Counted from the first letter of the stretch, positions 15,248 to 23,972 are shown. The stretch: DNA of 64,000 nt from CAMDKS01 sp964402975 (GCA_964402975.1 CAYOEM010000007.1:70703-134702); one strand, 5' to 3'. Made by a program: numbers and translations. The notes: generated by a model not told the origin, from the sequence alone.

Positions 15248-17560
15248 ATGGCATTCGAACTCCACGTAGCCGTGGCAACCCCACTGCACAAAACCTTTAC
15301 CTATAGCCACTCGGCATCCCTGGCACCGGGCATCCGAGTGCTTGTTCCTTTTGGAGCGAGCCCTAGCACTCTAGGCGTCATCGTGGACGGACCCAATCAA
15401 GCCAAACCCACAGGCCAGGAACGCACCTTCAAGCTTAAGCCTATCAAAGAGGTCTTAGACCAGGAGCCCGTCTATTCCGAGACCCTCTTAAAGCTAGCGA
15501 GCTGGATCGCAACTTATTACATGCACCCTCTAGGCGAGGTGCTGCGGACCATGCTCCCAGCCAGTGCGAAGAAGTCGACGAAAGTAACATTTGAAATAAC
15601 CGATGCTGGCTCCCGCGCACCAGATGAGGAAGACCTACGTCCGGGGATATTGTTCGCTAGAAAAAAAACGATCTCGTATGCAACGATTCGTAAAAAACTC
15701 ATAGACCGTGGTTTTACTGCACCTCAAATCGAGGAGTTGCTCAAATCCTGGATTAAGAAAAAATGGATCGCTCCCTATCGCGAAAAATCCATAAAAGCCC
15801 GCGATCAGGTGTCGACTTCGGCAGATGTCGATCAATCTTCTTCGATTCAAAGTGAACTCTTTCGAAAGCTAAACCAGCACCAGCAAGCCGCAGCTTCCAA
15901 AATCATAGCGGATGGGACTAGGCTTGAACATAACGCTGAGCGAAAACCTTTCTTGATTTTTGGGGTCACTGGCTCCGGTAAAACCGAAGTTTTTCTCCAT
16001 GTCATCAAAAGTGTTCTTGAGCAATCAGCATCACCTGACGGCACTCAAGGGCAGTCTTTAGTGCTGGTTCCGGAGATTTCACTGACTCCGCAGATGACGA
16101 GGATATTTGAGGAACGATTTCCGGGGATGGTTGCCGTGGTTCACTCAGCCATGGACGACAGCGAACGCTGGTTTGAACTCGAACGAATCCGGCGCGGCGA
16201 CGCGGCCGTGCTAATCGGCCCGCGCTCCGCAGTGTTTGGTCCGTTTGCAAATCTTAAGCTCATTATTGTCGACGAGGAACACGACGGAAGTTACAAACAA
16301 GGAAGCGGACTTTTGTACAACGCGCGCGATGTGGCTGTTGTTCGCGCAAATATGGAGAATGCAACGATCGTCCTAGGGTCTGCGACCCCGAGCATGGAGA
16401 GTTGGCATAACGCCTTAAGCGGCAAATACCACCTAATCGAAATGCCCGAGCGAGTTAGCAGTAGACCTCTGCCTGAAGTTGAAACTGTAGGGGCAAAACC
16501 AGCCTTCAAAGCCGTATCTTTCTTACAAGGCCGCTCGGAGGGCTCCGAGTCGAGTCCATTCTCAGACGATGTCATAAAGGCTCTTGGTGACAATCTTGCA
16601 AGAGGGCACCAAAGCATTGTACTGGTTAATCGACGAGGTTATGCCTACTACTTATTGTGCGTTGATGACCGTAAAGCATTTGGTTGTCCCAAATGCAGCA
16701 TTAGTCTCAGCGTTCACGGCAAACGTAAAACATTAAGATGTCATTATTGCGACTACACCACCACGATCCAGCAAGTTCTGTCGGATTATCCTGACAAAAC
16801 ATGGGCGATTGTCGGCTACGGCAGCCAGAAGGCCGAGGACCAACTCAAAAAGGCACTTCCAACAGCTCGAATAGCTCGACTCGATTCCGACACAGTACAA
16901 GACCCCCACGTACTGCCTGAGGTCCTCGCTAAATTCCGCAATCGAGACATTGATATTTTGGTGGGTACCCAAATACTCGCCAAAGGGCACGACTTTCCTA
17001 ACGTCACCTTAATCGCACTTCTGGAAATCGATCAGCTTCTAGGTCTGCCGGACTTTCGTGGCGGCGAACGAACATTTCAGCTTTTGGTGCAGGCCGCCGG
17101 TCGCTCTGGTCGAGGCGAACTACCCGGAAAAGTGATTGTACAAAGTCTCAGGGCAAAACACCCAGTGGTTCAAGCCGCACTAAAACAGGATTTCACGGCG
17201 TTTGCCAAGGACGAATTAGAATTCAGACGCGCCATGGGTTATCCTCCGTTTGGCCGCTTAATCCTTTTTGAATTCAACGGACCAGACCCCGTGAAACTTG
17301 ACCGTTGGTGTCATGCCTTGGAGGTCATGATCTCACAAATGTTTGACAAGCATCCTGATCTTTCTCGCTCGGTCAAAGTACTTGGGCCAGCGCCTGCGCC
17401 CATCGAAATTATCCGAGGCCGCTCCAGGCGCACACTCATGGTTTTATCGGAATCCATGCAAAACTGCAGAGCTGTGGCAGGCGCAATTTTTAAGCACTCT
17501 GATCAAGCCCCTAGCGACATTCGCGTGAAAATTGACGTAGATCCCCAGTCAACATTGTAA
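15248..17560 (+). CDS. priA: primosomal replication restart helicase PriA (one zinc site lost)
   Basis: 770 residues. There is an N-terminal 3'-DNA-binding domain (FELHVAVATPLHKTFTYSHS, LVPFGASPSTLGVIV), a Walker A (FGVTGSGKTEVFLH), a DEEH box (LIIVDEEHDGSYKQ), helicase motifs (GSATPSMESW, GTQILAKGHDFPNVTL, QAAGRSGRG) and the C-terminal domain. PriA reloads the replisome at stalled forks. The zinc module is incomplete: only five of the eight canonical cysteines remain. The inner CPKC...CHYC set is intact, while the outer set has one Cys left (C-VDD instead of CxxC, and LSDYPDK instead of CPxCG). The Shine-Dalgarno is weak. Confidence 0.96.
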   Translation: MAFELHVAVATPLHKTFTYSHSASLAPGIRVLVPFGASPSTLGVIVDGPNQAKPTGQERTFKLKPIKEVLDQEPVYSETLLKLASWIATYYMHPLGEVLRTMLPASAKKSTKVTFEITDAGSRAPDEEDLRPGILFARKKTISYATIRKKLIDRGFTAPQIEELLKSWIKKKWIAPYREKSIKARDQVSTSADVDQSSSIQSELFRKLNQHQQAAASKIIADGTRLEHNAERKPFLIFGVTGSGKTEVFLHVIKSVLEQSASPDGTQGQSLVLVPEISLTPQMTRIFEERFPGMVAVVHSAMDDSERWFELERIRRGDAAVLIGPRSAVFGPFANLKLIIVDEEHDGSYKQGSGLLYNARDVAVVRANMENATIVLGSATPSMESWHNALSGKYHLIEMPERVSSRPLPEVETVGAKPAFKAVSFLQGRSEGSESSPFSDDVIKALGDNLARGHQSIVLVNRRGYAYYLLCVDDRKAFGCPKCSISLSVHGKRKTLRCHYCDYTTTIQQVLSDYPDKTWAIVGYGSQKAEDQLKKALPTARIARLDSDTVQDPHVLPEVLAKFRNRDIDILVGTQILAKGHDFPNVTLIALLEIDQLLGLPDFRGGERTFQLLVQAAGRSGRGELPGKVIVQSLRAKHPVVQAALKQDFTAFAKDELEFRRAMGYPPFGRLILFEFNGPDPVKLDRWCHALEVMISQMFDKHPDLSRSVKVLGPAPAPIEIIRGRSRRTLMVLSESMQNCRAVAGAIFKHSDQAPSDIRVKIDVDPQSTL

Positions 17561-17585
17561 ATTTTCAGAGCACGAGCAGACTTAA

Positions 17586-18149
17586 ATGCAATCTCCCGAT
17601 CATCAACCCATATCAAAATTACTTCTGGCGTTCGTGGCGACTTGGGCTTTTGCAGAGTCTGGTTTTTGGTTTATTGCAGTTGATTTCTTACTCATACCTT
17701 ATGCTCTAACGTATCCAAGGCAGTGGTTTAGGATTGCTTTAGTGGCCTGGATCGCATCTCACGTGGGTGGCGCTTTGTATTTCTGGTTCTGCCACCAAAA
17801 TCTTGAACTCGCTGGCAGCATATTAAAAGTAACGCCTTTTGTTACAGAACGCATGCACAACCAAATTATCAGTATCTACGAACGCCACGGCGTTTGGGGA
17901 GCCATGGCACAGTCTTGGTCCTTCATGAGTTTTAAAATTTGGACTTATGAGGCTGTAAGACAAAACTTTTCTTTTGCGGCATTTTTTCCGATTGTTATGA
18001 TTTCTAGAGTCTTGAGGTTATTTGTGGTGAGTTGGGTCGCTTCAATAGCTTCACCCTGGTTGAAGCCTATTTGGATCATAAAAAAACCAATGTCATGGTG
18101 TATTTACACCGTTGTTTTTGTTTTTATGCTTATAATCATTGAGGCGTGA
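17586..18149 (+). CDS. DedA/YqaA-like integral membrane protein
   Basis: 187 residues with four to five hydrophobic segments. The first part (FVATWAFAESGFWFIAVDFL, then LIPYALTYPRQWFRIALVAW and IASHVGGALYFWF) follows the DedA/YqaA pattern, in which a re-entrant helix carries an AES and P/D motif and a glycine-rich helix follows. Members are linked to lipid flipping or membrane homeostasis. The match is by pattern only. The ATG is 25 nt after priA, and the next gene, a CDP-alcohol phosphatidyltransferase, starts 30 nt downstream, which fits a lipid-related role. Confidence 0.65.
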   Translation: MQSPDHQPISKLLLAFVATWAFAESGFWFIAVDFLLIPYALTYPRQWFRIALVAWIASHVGGALYFWFCHQNLELAGSILKVTPFVTERMHNQIISIYERHGVWGAMAQSWSFMSFKIWTYEAVRQNFSFAAFFPIVMISRVLRLFVVSWVASIASPWLKPIWIIKKPMSWCIYTVVFVFMLIIIEA

Positions 18150-18179
18150 AATATTTCCTCACCTGCAAAGGATATGTCG

Positions 18180-18872
18180 ATGAGTAACGAAGGTTTAAAA
18201 GTTGGCGATCGTAGGCCTATCCCAGCCCGGGAGTTCAATGTATCCAAAAACATAGCGCAACATCTGGCTAAGTGGGGCGCTACGGCAAACGGTATTTCCA
18301 TTGCTGGAATGATCGCTGGGGTAATGGCGGGAGCAATGATTGCAGGGACCTCTGTATGGAGAGAATACTTTCCCTGGCTATATGCAGCAGGTGCTTTGCT
18401 AATTTTTATTAGGCTTTTAGCAAATATGTTTGATGGGATGGTGGCCATAATCCACAACAGACCAAATCCACTAGGCGAGATGTTTAATGACGTTCCCGAC
18501 CGCGTCAGTGATGCGGCTATTTTGATTGGCTGTGGATACAGTATTAATAGCTCACCCGAAGCCGGCTACTGGGCTGCCCTGTTTGCTGTCATGACGGCGT
18601 ATGTCAGGGCTGTCGGTAAAGCTTGTGGAGCACCCCAAAACTTCTCAGGCCCGATGGCCAAGCAGCAGCGAATGTTTCTTTGTATCGCCACATGCCTCAT
18701 CTGCGCATTCGCACCCACGACTCTCGTACAGTTCCAAGGTGGATCGGAACTCAATGGCGGCTATCAGTCCATTATGGCGCCCGTTCTTTGGATTATAGCG
18801 GCAGGCTCCGCTTTAACCTGCGTCAGACGTCTCATTGGGATTAATGCCGCAATAAAATCTGCGGCTAGGTGA
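18180..18872 (+). CDS. CDP-alcohol phosphatidyltransferase family membrane protein
   Basis: 230 residues from ATG 18180 (AAGGA 8 nt upstream; the ATG at 18174 is too close to it). The CDP-alcohol transferase signature is present as DGMVA-x9-GEMFNDVPDRVSD. The last metal-binding aspartate is shifted by one and preceded by Asn, as in the YnjF-like subgroup (GExxNExxDxxSD). Several transmembrane helices surround it (ANGISIAGMIAGVMAGAMIA, YAAGALLIFIRLLANMF, VLWIIAAGSALTCV). It probably transfers a phosphatidyl group to an unidentified alcohol. It lies directly after the DedA-like gene. Confidence 0.85.
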   Translation: MSNEGLKVGDRRPIPAREFNVSKNIAQHLAKWGATANGISIAGMIAGVMAGAMIAGTSVWREYFPWLYAAGALLIFIRLLANMFDGMVAIIHNRPNPLGEMFNDVPDRVSDAAILIGCGYSINSSPEAGYWAALFAVMTAYVRAVGKACGAPQNFSGPMAKQQRMFLCIATCLICAFAPTTLVQFQGGSELNGGYQSIMAPVLWIIAAGSALTCVRRLIGINAAIKSAAR

Positions 18873-18893
18873 CTTTAAGATTGAATTCGAGAA

Positions 18894-19412
18894 TCAGGGC
18901 TTTTTGGTGCAGGTCACTTTTAGGTTGCCAGCATAACCTTTAACCTGCAGCCGACCACTCATCGTCGCGTTGTCGATTGACAGCAGCGTATTCGGCTTCG
19001 AAAAATCATACTCGGTATCAAATGATCCGGACGTGTTGGCTCCGGTCTTAACCTCTGTCTTGTCAGCAGACTGGTTCACTTCAACTCCGGACAATAGGAT
19101 CAATTCTTGATGCTTGTATCCTGACTTGCCTAGTGCAGAGAAGCTTGCGATGCGCAAGTTTTTGGTGGTCGTCTGAGCGTCGGAATAAATCCAAATGTAA
19201 TCACTCGACCGCTCAGCATCGGTTGGCCGACATGTGTAATCGGACTGAATTGAAAATTGATCGGCAGCTTTGTTGATTCGCTGCTCTGACGTAATGTGAT
19301 CTCTCTGAGATACGCACCCGGCCGCAAAAAAGTTCAAAAAACATACGGCCACATGAACGTTTGGTCGTACTTTGGGCAAAAAACGTGAGGTTATGGTCAG
19401 TTTAGTGATCAT
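18894..19412 (-). CDS. putative lipoprotein of unknown function
   Basis: 172 residues from ATG 19412, with GGAG 10 nt upstream. The upstream in-frame start adds a hydrophilic stretch and is rejected. The signal peptide ends in a lipobox (VAVCFLNFFAAGC). The mature domain is beta-rich with two cysteines (SDYTCRPTD near the start and LKVTCTKKP at the end) that could clamp the fold. No family recognised. It is convergent with the CDP-alcohol transferase gene, 21 nt apart. Confidence 0.75.
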   Translation of the reverse strand: MITKLTITSRFLPKVRPNVHVAVCFLNFFAAGCVSQRDHITSEQRINKAADQFSIQSDYTCRPTDAERSSDYIWIYSDAQTTTKNLRIASFSALGKSGYKHQELILLSGVEVNQSADKTEVKTGANTSGSFDTEYDFSKPNTLLSIDNATMSGRLQVKGYAGNLKVTCTKKP

Positions 19413-19549
19413 CAAATTTTCTCCGTTTCTGCCAAAATCTTCGGTTGATTGCCTAATTTTAGGAGGCTTGCCCACATCAAGTCAAGGCAGTTCATTGGCT
19501 CGCCGGAAGTTTTTAGTTTAAAATTTAAGGCACCGGAGGCAGCCAGCTT

Positions 19550-19801
19550 ATGAATAAAAATAGCACGTTAGATCCCCAATTGAGCTCTACGAAAATTGAT
19601 TCACATATCACTCCAGCTCGAGGCCGCAGACTTTTGTCGTCTCGACGCAGAATTAGCCCCTGGCACTGGTTTGGCTGGCTAAGACGTAAACTCGTCAAAC
19701 GAAGCGATCGTGACTTCTACTCCTTGGCTGAAAAACGCAAACATCAGTACGCCAAAATGGCGCAACGCGCCGCCAACCACCATCACGGCTTTAAATTCTA
19801 G
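19550..19801 (+). CDS. small strongly basic protein, unknown function
   Basis: 83 residues from ATG 19550, with GGAGG 11 nt upstream and a strong terminator 29 nt after the stop, which supports it as a real monocistronic gene. The protein is rich in Arg/Lys/His with no hydrophobic core (ARGRRLLSSRRRIS, WLRRKLVKRSDRDF, AANHHHGFKF). It may bind nucleic acid or anionic lipid, but no family is recognised. Confidence 0.6.
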   Translation: MNKNSTLDPQLSSTKIDSHITPARGRRLLSSRRRISPWHWFGWLRRKLVKRSDRDFYSLAEKRKHQYAKMAQRAANHHHGFKF

Positions 19802-19829
19802 TTAACCCCGCGAATCACAGCGTGATCGA

Positions 19830-19863
19830 CCCAGCCATATACTCGTAATGGCTGGGTTTTTTG
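19830..19863 (+). terminator. rho-independent terminator
   Basis: A 9 bp perfect stem CCCAGCCAT / ATGGCTGGG with a 9 nt loop is followed by TTTTTT. It closes the transcript of the small basic protein gene. Confidence 0.9.
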
Positions 19864-20015
19864 ACTTAATAAGCCACCTATTTTTACATTGTTTAAAACG
19901 ATTTATAATTTGTTTTTTATCTATTTTAGCAACGTCTCAACTTTCCCGATAATTCTAAGGTGTGAGGCCGGATCATATCCCATGACCTGGCAAACTCTAC
20001 GGAGGGACGATCCAT

Positions 20016-20501
20016 ATGGAAAAAGATTTTACGAGACTGGTTGTCAAAGTGATGCGCTACAAAAAACTTATAGTACTGGGAGGGGCTCTAGCGGGTTTAC
20101 TGCTCGTAGCGGTGATTGCTGGACTCATCATGCTCATTCCCACTCAACAAATAAAAGTCGCAAGTTCTAGCGTTGCCGACTCGGCTACAACATTCGTTCA
20201 AACGACCGTTGGAAATAACCCAGAAGCCGGTTTACTAGGCCAAGCTCTGATGTGGGGCGCATCAACATATGTAGAGCTGACTTTGAATGAAGCCGCTCAA
20301 GGTAACCACATGGCAGCTCTGTCTTGTGTTGCCGCCATCGGTGGACCTTCGCCTGTGGACGTACTGCAGAACGTGAAATCGCGCCTAACTGACCAAGCAC
20401 TGTCTCAAAACATTGACGCGATTACCGAGCGAATCAAATCGAAAACAAGTGCATCTGGACCACCGACGAGACCGTGCCTGCAGTGGTTTGTGAATAGTTA
20501 A
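20016..20501 (+). CDS. single-pass membrane protein of unknown function, upstream of htpX
   Basis: 161 residues with GGAGGG about 10 nt before the ATG. One transmembrane helix lies near the N-terminus (LIVLGGALAGLLLVAVIAGL, IMLIP), placing a domain of about 115 residues outside the cytoplasm. That domain has alanine-rich helical segments and two cysteines (LSCVAAIGG, RPCLQWFV). htpX begins 27 nt downstream, so the two are probably cotranscribed. It could be a partner or substrate of HtpX, but nothing in the sequence proves it. No family recognised. Confidence 0.65.
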   Translation: MEKDFTRLVVKVMRYKKLIVLGGALAGLLLVAVIAGLIMLIPTQQIKVASSSVADSATTFVQTTVGNNPEAGLLGQALMWGASTYVELTLNEAAQGNHMAALSCVAAIGGPSPVDVLQNVKSRLTDQALSQNIDAITERIKSKTSASGPPTRPCLQWFVNS

Positions 20502-20528
20502 TCTAGCAATATAATGAGGAGATCATTT

Positions 20529-21416
20529 ATGGGACTTAGTAAACGGATACTTTTGTTTCTTGGCGTGAACGTGCTGATTATCGCCAGCTTGTCGATCGTC
20601 CTAGCACTCTTCGGAATTCAGCCTTACTTAAATGCTCAGGGTATCAATTACCAAAACTTGGTTATCTTTTGCCTCATCTGGGGTTTTGGTGGCGCATTCA
20701 TTTCACTAGCGATCTCACGAATCATGGCAAAGTGGGCTATGGGAGTGAAGGTCATTGAAACAACAACCCTTGACCAAAACGAACGCTGGCTTCTAACAAC
20801 GGTCACTCAGCTTTCCGAGAAAGCCGGACTCCCTAAAGTGCCAGAGGTGGGAATCTATCAAAGTGATGACCCTAATGCATTCGCCACCGGCCCTACGAAA
20901 TCTCGCGCCCTAGTCGCAGTTTCAACTGGCATTATGCAGAGAATGAACCGTCCTGAACTAGAGGCGGTCTTAGCCCACGAGGTGGCGCACATCGCAAACG
21001 GCGACATGGTAACGATGACGCTGGTTCAAGGCGTGATCAACGCTTTTGTGATGTTCTTCGCGAGAACGCTGGCTTGGGCCGCAAGCCAATTTGTTGACGA
21101 AGAAAAGCGCGGAGTAGTCAACATGGTGGCCGTCATCTTATTTGAGATCGCGTTCAGCATTCTTGGCATGATTCTCGTTGCCGCCTTCTCGAGGCAAAGA
21201 GAATTCAGGGCTGACCGCGGAGCGGCTGACTTAGTCGGCAGTGCTAAGATGAGTGCAGCGCTTGCGTCACTTCAGCGCATGATACACGTTGAAGAGCCTC
21301 AAGCCGCGTCGATCGCAGCACTGAAAATATCATCTAATAAAAAGTCAGGCATCGTCGCCTTGTTTTCTACGCACCCGCCTCTGGAGGAGCGGATCCGCCG
21401 ACTCAGCGCACGGTAG
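20529..21416 (+). CDS. htpX: membrane zinc metalloprotease HtpX (M48B)
   Basis: 295 residues from ATG 20529 with GAGGAG 7 nt upstream. It has two N-terminal transmembrane helices, the zinc-binding motif HEVAH (His150, Glu151, His154), a second hydrophobic pair (residues 164-185 and 195-218), then REFRAD with the third zinc ligand Glu224 and a C-terminal THPPLEERIRRL, all as in HtpX. It degrades misfolded inner-membrane proteins. It follows a small membrane protein gene and ends at a bidirectional terminator. Confidence 0.96.
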   Translation: MGLSKRILLFLGVNVLIIASLSIVLALFGIQPYLNAQGINYQNLVIFCLIWGFGGAFISLAISRIMAKWAMGVKVIETTTLDQNERWLLTTVTQLSEKAGLPKVPEVGIYQSDDPNAFATGPTKSRALVAVSTGIMQRMNRPELEAVLAHEVAHIANGDMVTMTLVQGVINAFVMFFARTLAWAASQFVDEEKRGVVNMVAVILFEIAFSILGMILVAAFSRQREFRADRGAADLVGSAKMSAALASLQRMIHVEEPQAASIAALKISSNKKSGIVALFSTHPPLEERIRRLSAR

Positions 21417-21477
21417 TTTGCTGACTTTAATGGAAAGGAGACATCTAGAACGGACTAAAAATTAAAATTTAGACCAT

Positions 21478-21514
21478 AAAAAAAGGAAGACGCGTGAAGC
21501 GCCTTCCTTTTTTT
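21478..21514. terminator. bidirectional terminator between htpX and the C1 peptidase gene
   Basis: GGAAG-A-CGC / GCG-C-CTTCC with a 5 nt loop is flanked by A7 on the left and T7 on the right, so both strands end in a U-tract. It serves htpX (plus) and the convergent papain-like gene (minus). Confidence 0.9.
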
Positions 21515-21531
21515 ATCAATGCTTAAAGTAA

Positions 21532-22350
21532 TTATTCTGCTGCATTCATGTAAAAGTATAGGGCTGCGTCGCCAGCGACAGAAGCTAACTGATTACATCC
21601 CTGCTTTGACCAAGCAAAACCGCCATCACCCCAGTCCTCGCCCCATGAGTTGGCAATCAGGAACTCATATCCGCCATTCGGGGCTGGGCGATAACCGGCT
21701 AAAGTGACCATGTGATTTAATCCACGGCTTCCGCATGACGTAATTCGACCCTCGTTGTTGGGTGAGAAACTTCCTCCAGCGGCGACGGTGACAGCAATCA
21801 CTCCATAATCCACAATCGCCTGACGGAGCTCGTCAGCAGACGGAGCTTTTTTCTCCTCGCCAATCATTGCCCATCGGAGAGCTTTGGCAAACTTCGAGCC
21901 ATTGCATGCGTATCGACCACTTGCGCGGTAGGGACAAAGCTCCTCTGTCGTTATTCCCTTTGACACTTCGAAGCGACCATCCATAAATCCGCCTCGACAT
22001 CCATAAGAGTTACTGTCATTGACGAGGGCGTCCTGCTCCGCTAGGTCGAGAACATTACCTGCTGCACGTCCTGCAATGATAGACGCCGCTTCAAATGCCT
22101 TCGTTCTTGCAAATGACCAACAAGATCCACAGTTACCCTGATTTTTTATGGGAGTAACAAGGCCATGCTCTCGTGAATCATAACTTTCAGGCAAATCGGC
22201 CTGTACTTTGATCGTACGATATTCGGCTGGCATGTTTTTAGGGCGAGGAAGTAAGCCAGTGTGATAGGTCTTCCCTGAAATGGTAACGGTTCCGTTATCA
22301 GCAAATGCTGTTGAGGCTAAAAACAGCAAACTAATTGCCAAAAATTTCAT
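21532..22350 (-). CDS. secreted papain-family (C1) cysteine protease
   Basis: 272 residues from ATG 22350, with AAGGAG upstream. A signal peptide (FLAISLLFLASTAFA) is followed by a propeptide too short for an inhibitory C1 prodomain (about 30 residues) and then a complete papain domain: Gln71 oxyanion hole and Cys77 nucleophile in QGNCGSCWSFA, His213 in LNHMVTLAGY, Asn234 in IANSWGEDWGDGGF, plus disulphide cysteines (YGCRGG). It probably acts in the periplasm or outside the cell. It lies next to a caspase-like lipoprotein gene on the same strand, 143 nt away. Confidence 0.93.
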   Translation of the reverse strand: MKFLAISLLFLASTAFADNGTVTISGKTYHTGLLPRPKNMPAEYRTIKVQADLPESYDSREHGLVTPIKNQGNCGSCWSFARTKAFEAASIIAGRAAGNVLDLAEQDALVNDSNSYGCRGGFMDGRFEVSKGITTEELCPYRASGRYACNGSKFAKALRWAMIGEEKKAPSADELRQAIVDYGVIAVTVAAGGSFSPNNEGRITSCGSRGLNHMVTLAGYRPAPNGGYEFLIANSWGEDWGDGGFAWSKQGCNQLASVAGDAALYFYMNAAE

Positions 22351-22493
22351 AATGTGACTCCTTGTCAAAGTTTATCTTATGCCTCCAATTCTACTTTGAA
22401 CTGGGACTTTTTCATAAAAATTTGTGCATAAAAATATTTTATGGGAATGCTCATTATCATCAAATAGAGTTGAGCATGATTTAAAATTTTATC

Positions 22494-23579
22494 TTATGAG
22501 TTTGCCGGCTGACCCATTAGAATCGCGATCAATCTAATCAGGAAGTCGCCTGAATTTTCGGGACGATCTTTCGATTGATTGCTCGAGGACTGCGGAACAA
22601 ATTGAGATTGAGGAGCATTTTCAGGGATCACGGCTGGGGCCACAGATGGAGTTTTACTGTTGCTCGCAACGGCGTCGTTTGTGGCCGTGCTGCCAGAGGA
22701 TCCGCCATTAAATCTTTCATCTAGAATTGATGCAGGTATCGCTCGCCAGAGTGGGGTTTGCGATCCGCCCGCACCGGCAATGGTCGCTCTCTTAGCTTTT
22801 TCTAAAATTTCTGACAGTGTCGAGCTCGAATTGGAACGAATCGCATTCATAAGGCTCGCCGTAAAAAGGCCTCCAACTGATGCGCCGAGATCAGATGAAT
22901 ATTCTGATGCTCTGGCGGCAGCGATCACAAGCCCTTCTGCAAACGGACGATCTGCGCCTCTGGCTTGGCTTCCACCGAAATTATAATTATCAAAAAGTCC
23001 GCGCTGAGCTCCAACGCCACTCGTGTTTGAGCTCTGTGTCATACTAGTTATGAAGTTTTCGATTGAAAAGTCTTCCTGTGAAGACCCGAGAAACATCGCC
23101 TGATTACCGTTCACACTTTGGCCACTGTGGCACGCATCAATAACTGCAATGAAACGCTTAAAAGCGGCCCCACCGGATCCGGACTGTATGGCAGACGCAA
23201 CCTCGCGAATGGTAAACATTCCATTGCCCTGGCTCACAAGCTGCCCATTCTCAGCGCCATGACCAGCATAAAAAAACAGAACGGTCGATTGGGCTGATAT
23301 TTTTCCGCCGATTTCACGTGCCTTCGCGAGAATCTGGGTCTTGCTAGCATAATTAATCGAGATGAGCTCATAACCAAGATTACTTTCTTGGATCATCCGA
23401 CTCACGTTTTGAACATCTCTAGAAACACCTGGCAGATCGTTGGGACTACCAACAACGAATGCAATATTTTTTGCGGATTTGTCTGCGACTGTAAACTTGA
23501 CCGCAGAGGAATGAGTCGACTCCTGTTGACCACAAGACGACACGGCCAAAGCTAATAGCATTGGTAGCCAAAATGGCAT
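22494..23579 (-). CDS. lipid-anchored caspase-like (C14/metacaspase) protein
   Basis: 361 residues; GGAGGA precedes ATG 23579. The lipobox is LALAVSSC (Cys16). A caspase p20-like domain follows: first strand IAFVVGSPNDLPGVSRDV, His107 in LFFYAGHGAENG, Cys150 in FIAVIDACHSGQ. A second half resembles the p10 part (FAEGLVIAAARASEYSSD, GGLFTASLMNAI). The final 70 residues are a Ser/Pro/Asn-rich tail with no fold. Such proteins cut after basic residues or act as stress/death proteases; a periplasm-facing lipoprotein form is unusual. It lies upstream of the papain-like gene. Confidence 0.88.
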   Translation of the reverse strand: MPFWLPMLLALAVSSCGQQESTHSSAVKFTVADKSAKNIAFVVGSPNDLPGVSRDVQNVSRMIQESNLGYELISINYASKTQILAKAREIGGKISAQSTVLFFYAGHGAENGQLVSQGNGMFTIREVASAIQSGSGGAAFKRFIAVIDACHSGQSVNGNQAMFLGSSQEDFSIENFITSMTQSSNTSGVGAQRGLFDNYNFGGSQARGADRPFAEGLVIAAARASEYSSDLGASVGGLFTASLMNAIRSNSSSTLSEILEKAKRATIAGAGGSQTPLWRAIPASILDERFNGGSSGSTATNDAVASNSKTPSVAPAVIPENAPQSQFVPQSSSNQSKDRPENSGDFLIRLIAILMGQPANS

Positions 23580-23757
23580 CGGGTTCCTCCAAAAATCCTC
23601 TAAGATAAGTGCGTTCTAAGCGTATCGGAGAAACTTGTCAGAATGTTTAATAAAATCGATTTTCCTAATAAATTTATTTAGTTAAATCATCATAAAAATT
23701 TATATGTCGCCAGATTTAGTGCGAAAATTGACCGATAGCAGAGCTAGTGTAGAAAAG

Positions 23758-23847
23758 TGGCGGAGAGAGAGGGATTCGAACCCTCGTTAGGGATTAACCT
23801 AAACACGCTTTCCAAGCGTGCGCCTTCAACCACTCGGCCACCTCTCC
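23758..23847 (-). tRNA. tRNA-Ser (anticodon GGA)
   Basis: On the minus strand the 5' acceptor GGAGAGG (ending at 23847) pairs with TCTCTCC, the T arm is GAGGG-TTCGAAT-CCCTC, the anticodon stem-loop CGCTTGGAAAGCG presents GGA, and a long variable arm (class II) marks it as serine. The discriminator G is followed by an encoded CCA. It reads UCC and UCU codons. It stands alone between the caspase-like gene and the M48 gene. Confidence 0.96.
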
Positions 23848-23972
23848 AAAGATGCGGATTGAAGGAAAAGTGATATCTGATCCATTAGTTGCAGGTCAAG
23901 ATAATTGGATCACCGGCGGGATTATTTGCTAATAAAACCCTGTGATTGCCTAATTCTTAAGCCCATAGCTTA

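Noticed and set aside
19889..20170. 93-codon plus-strand frame before htpX
   Set aside because: It overlaps the start of the membrane protein at 20016 in another frame; the latter has GGAGGG and a transmembrane helix.
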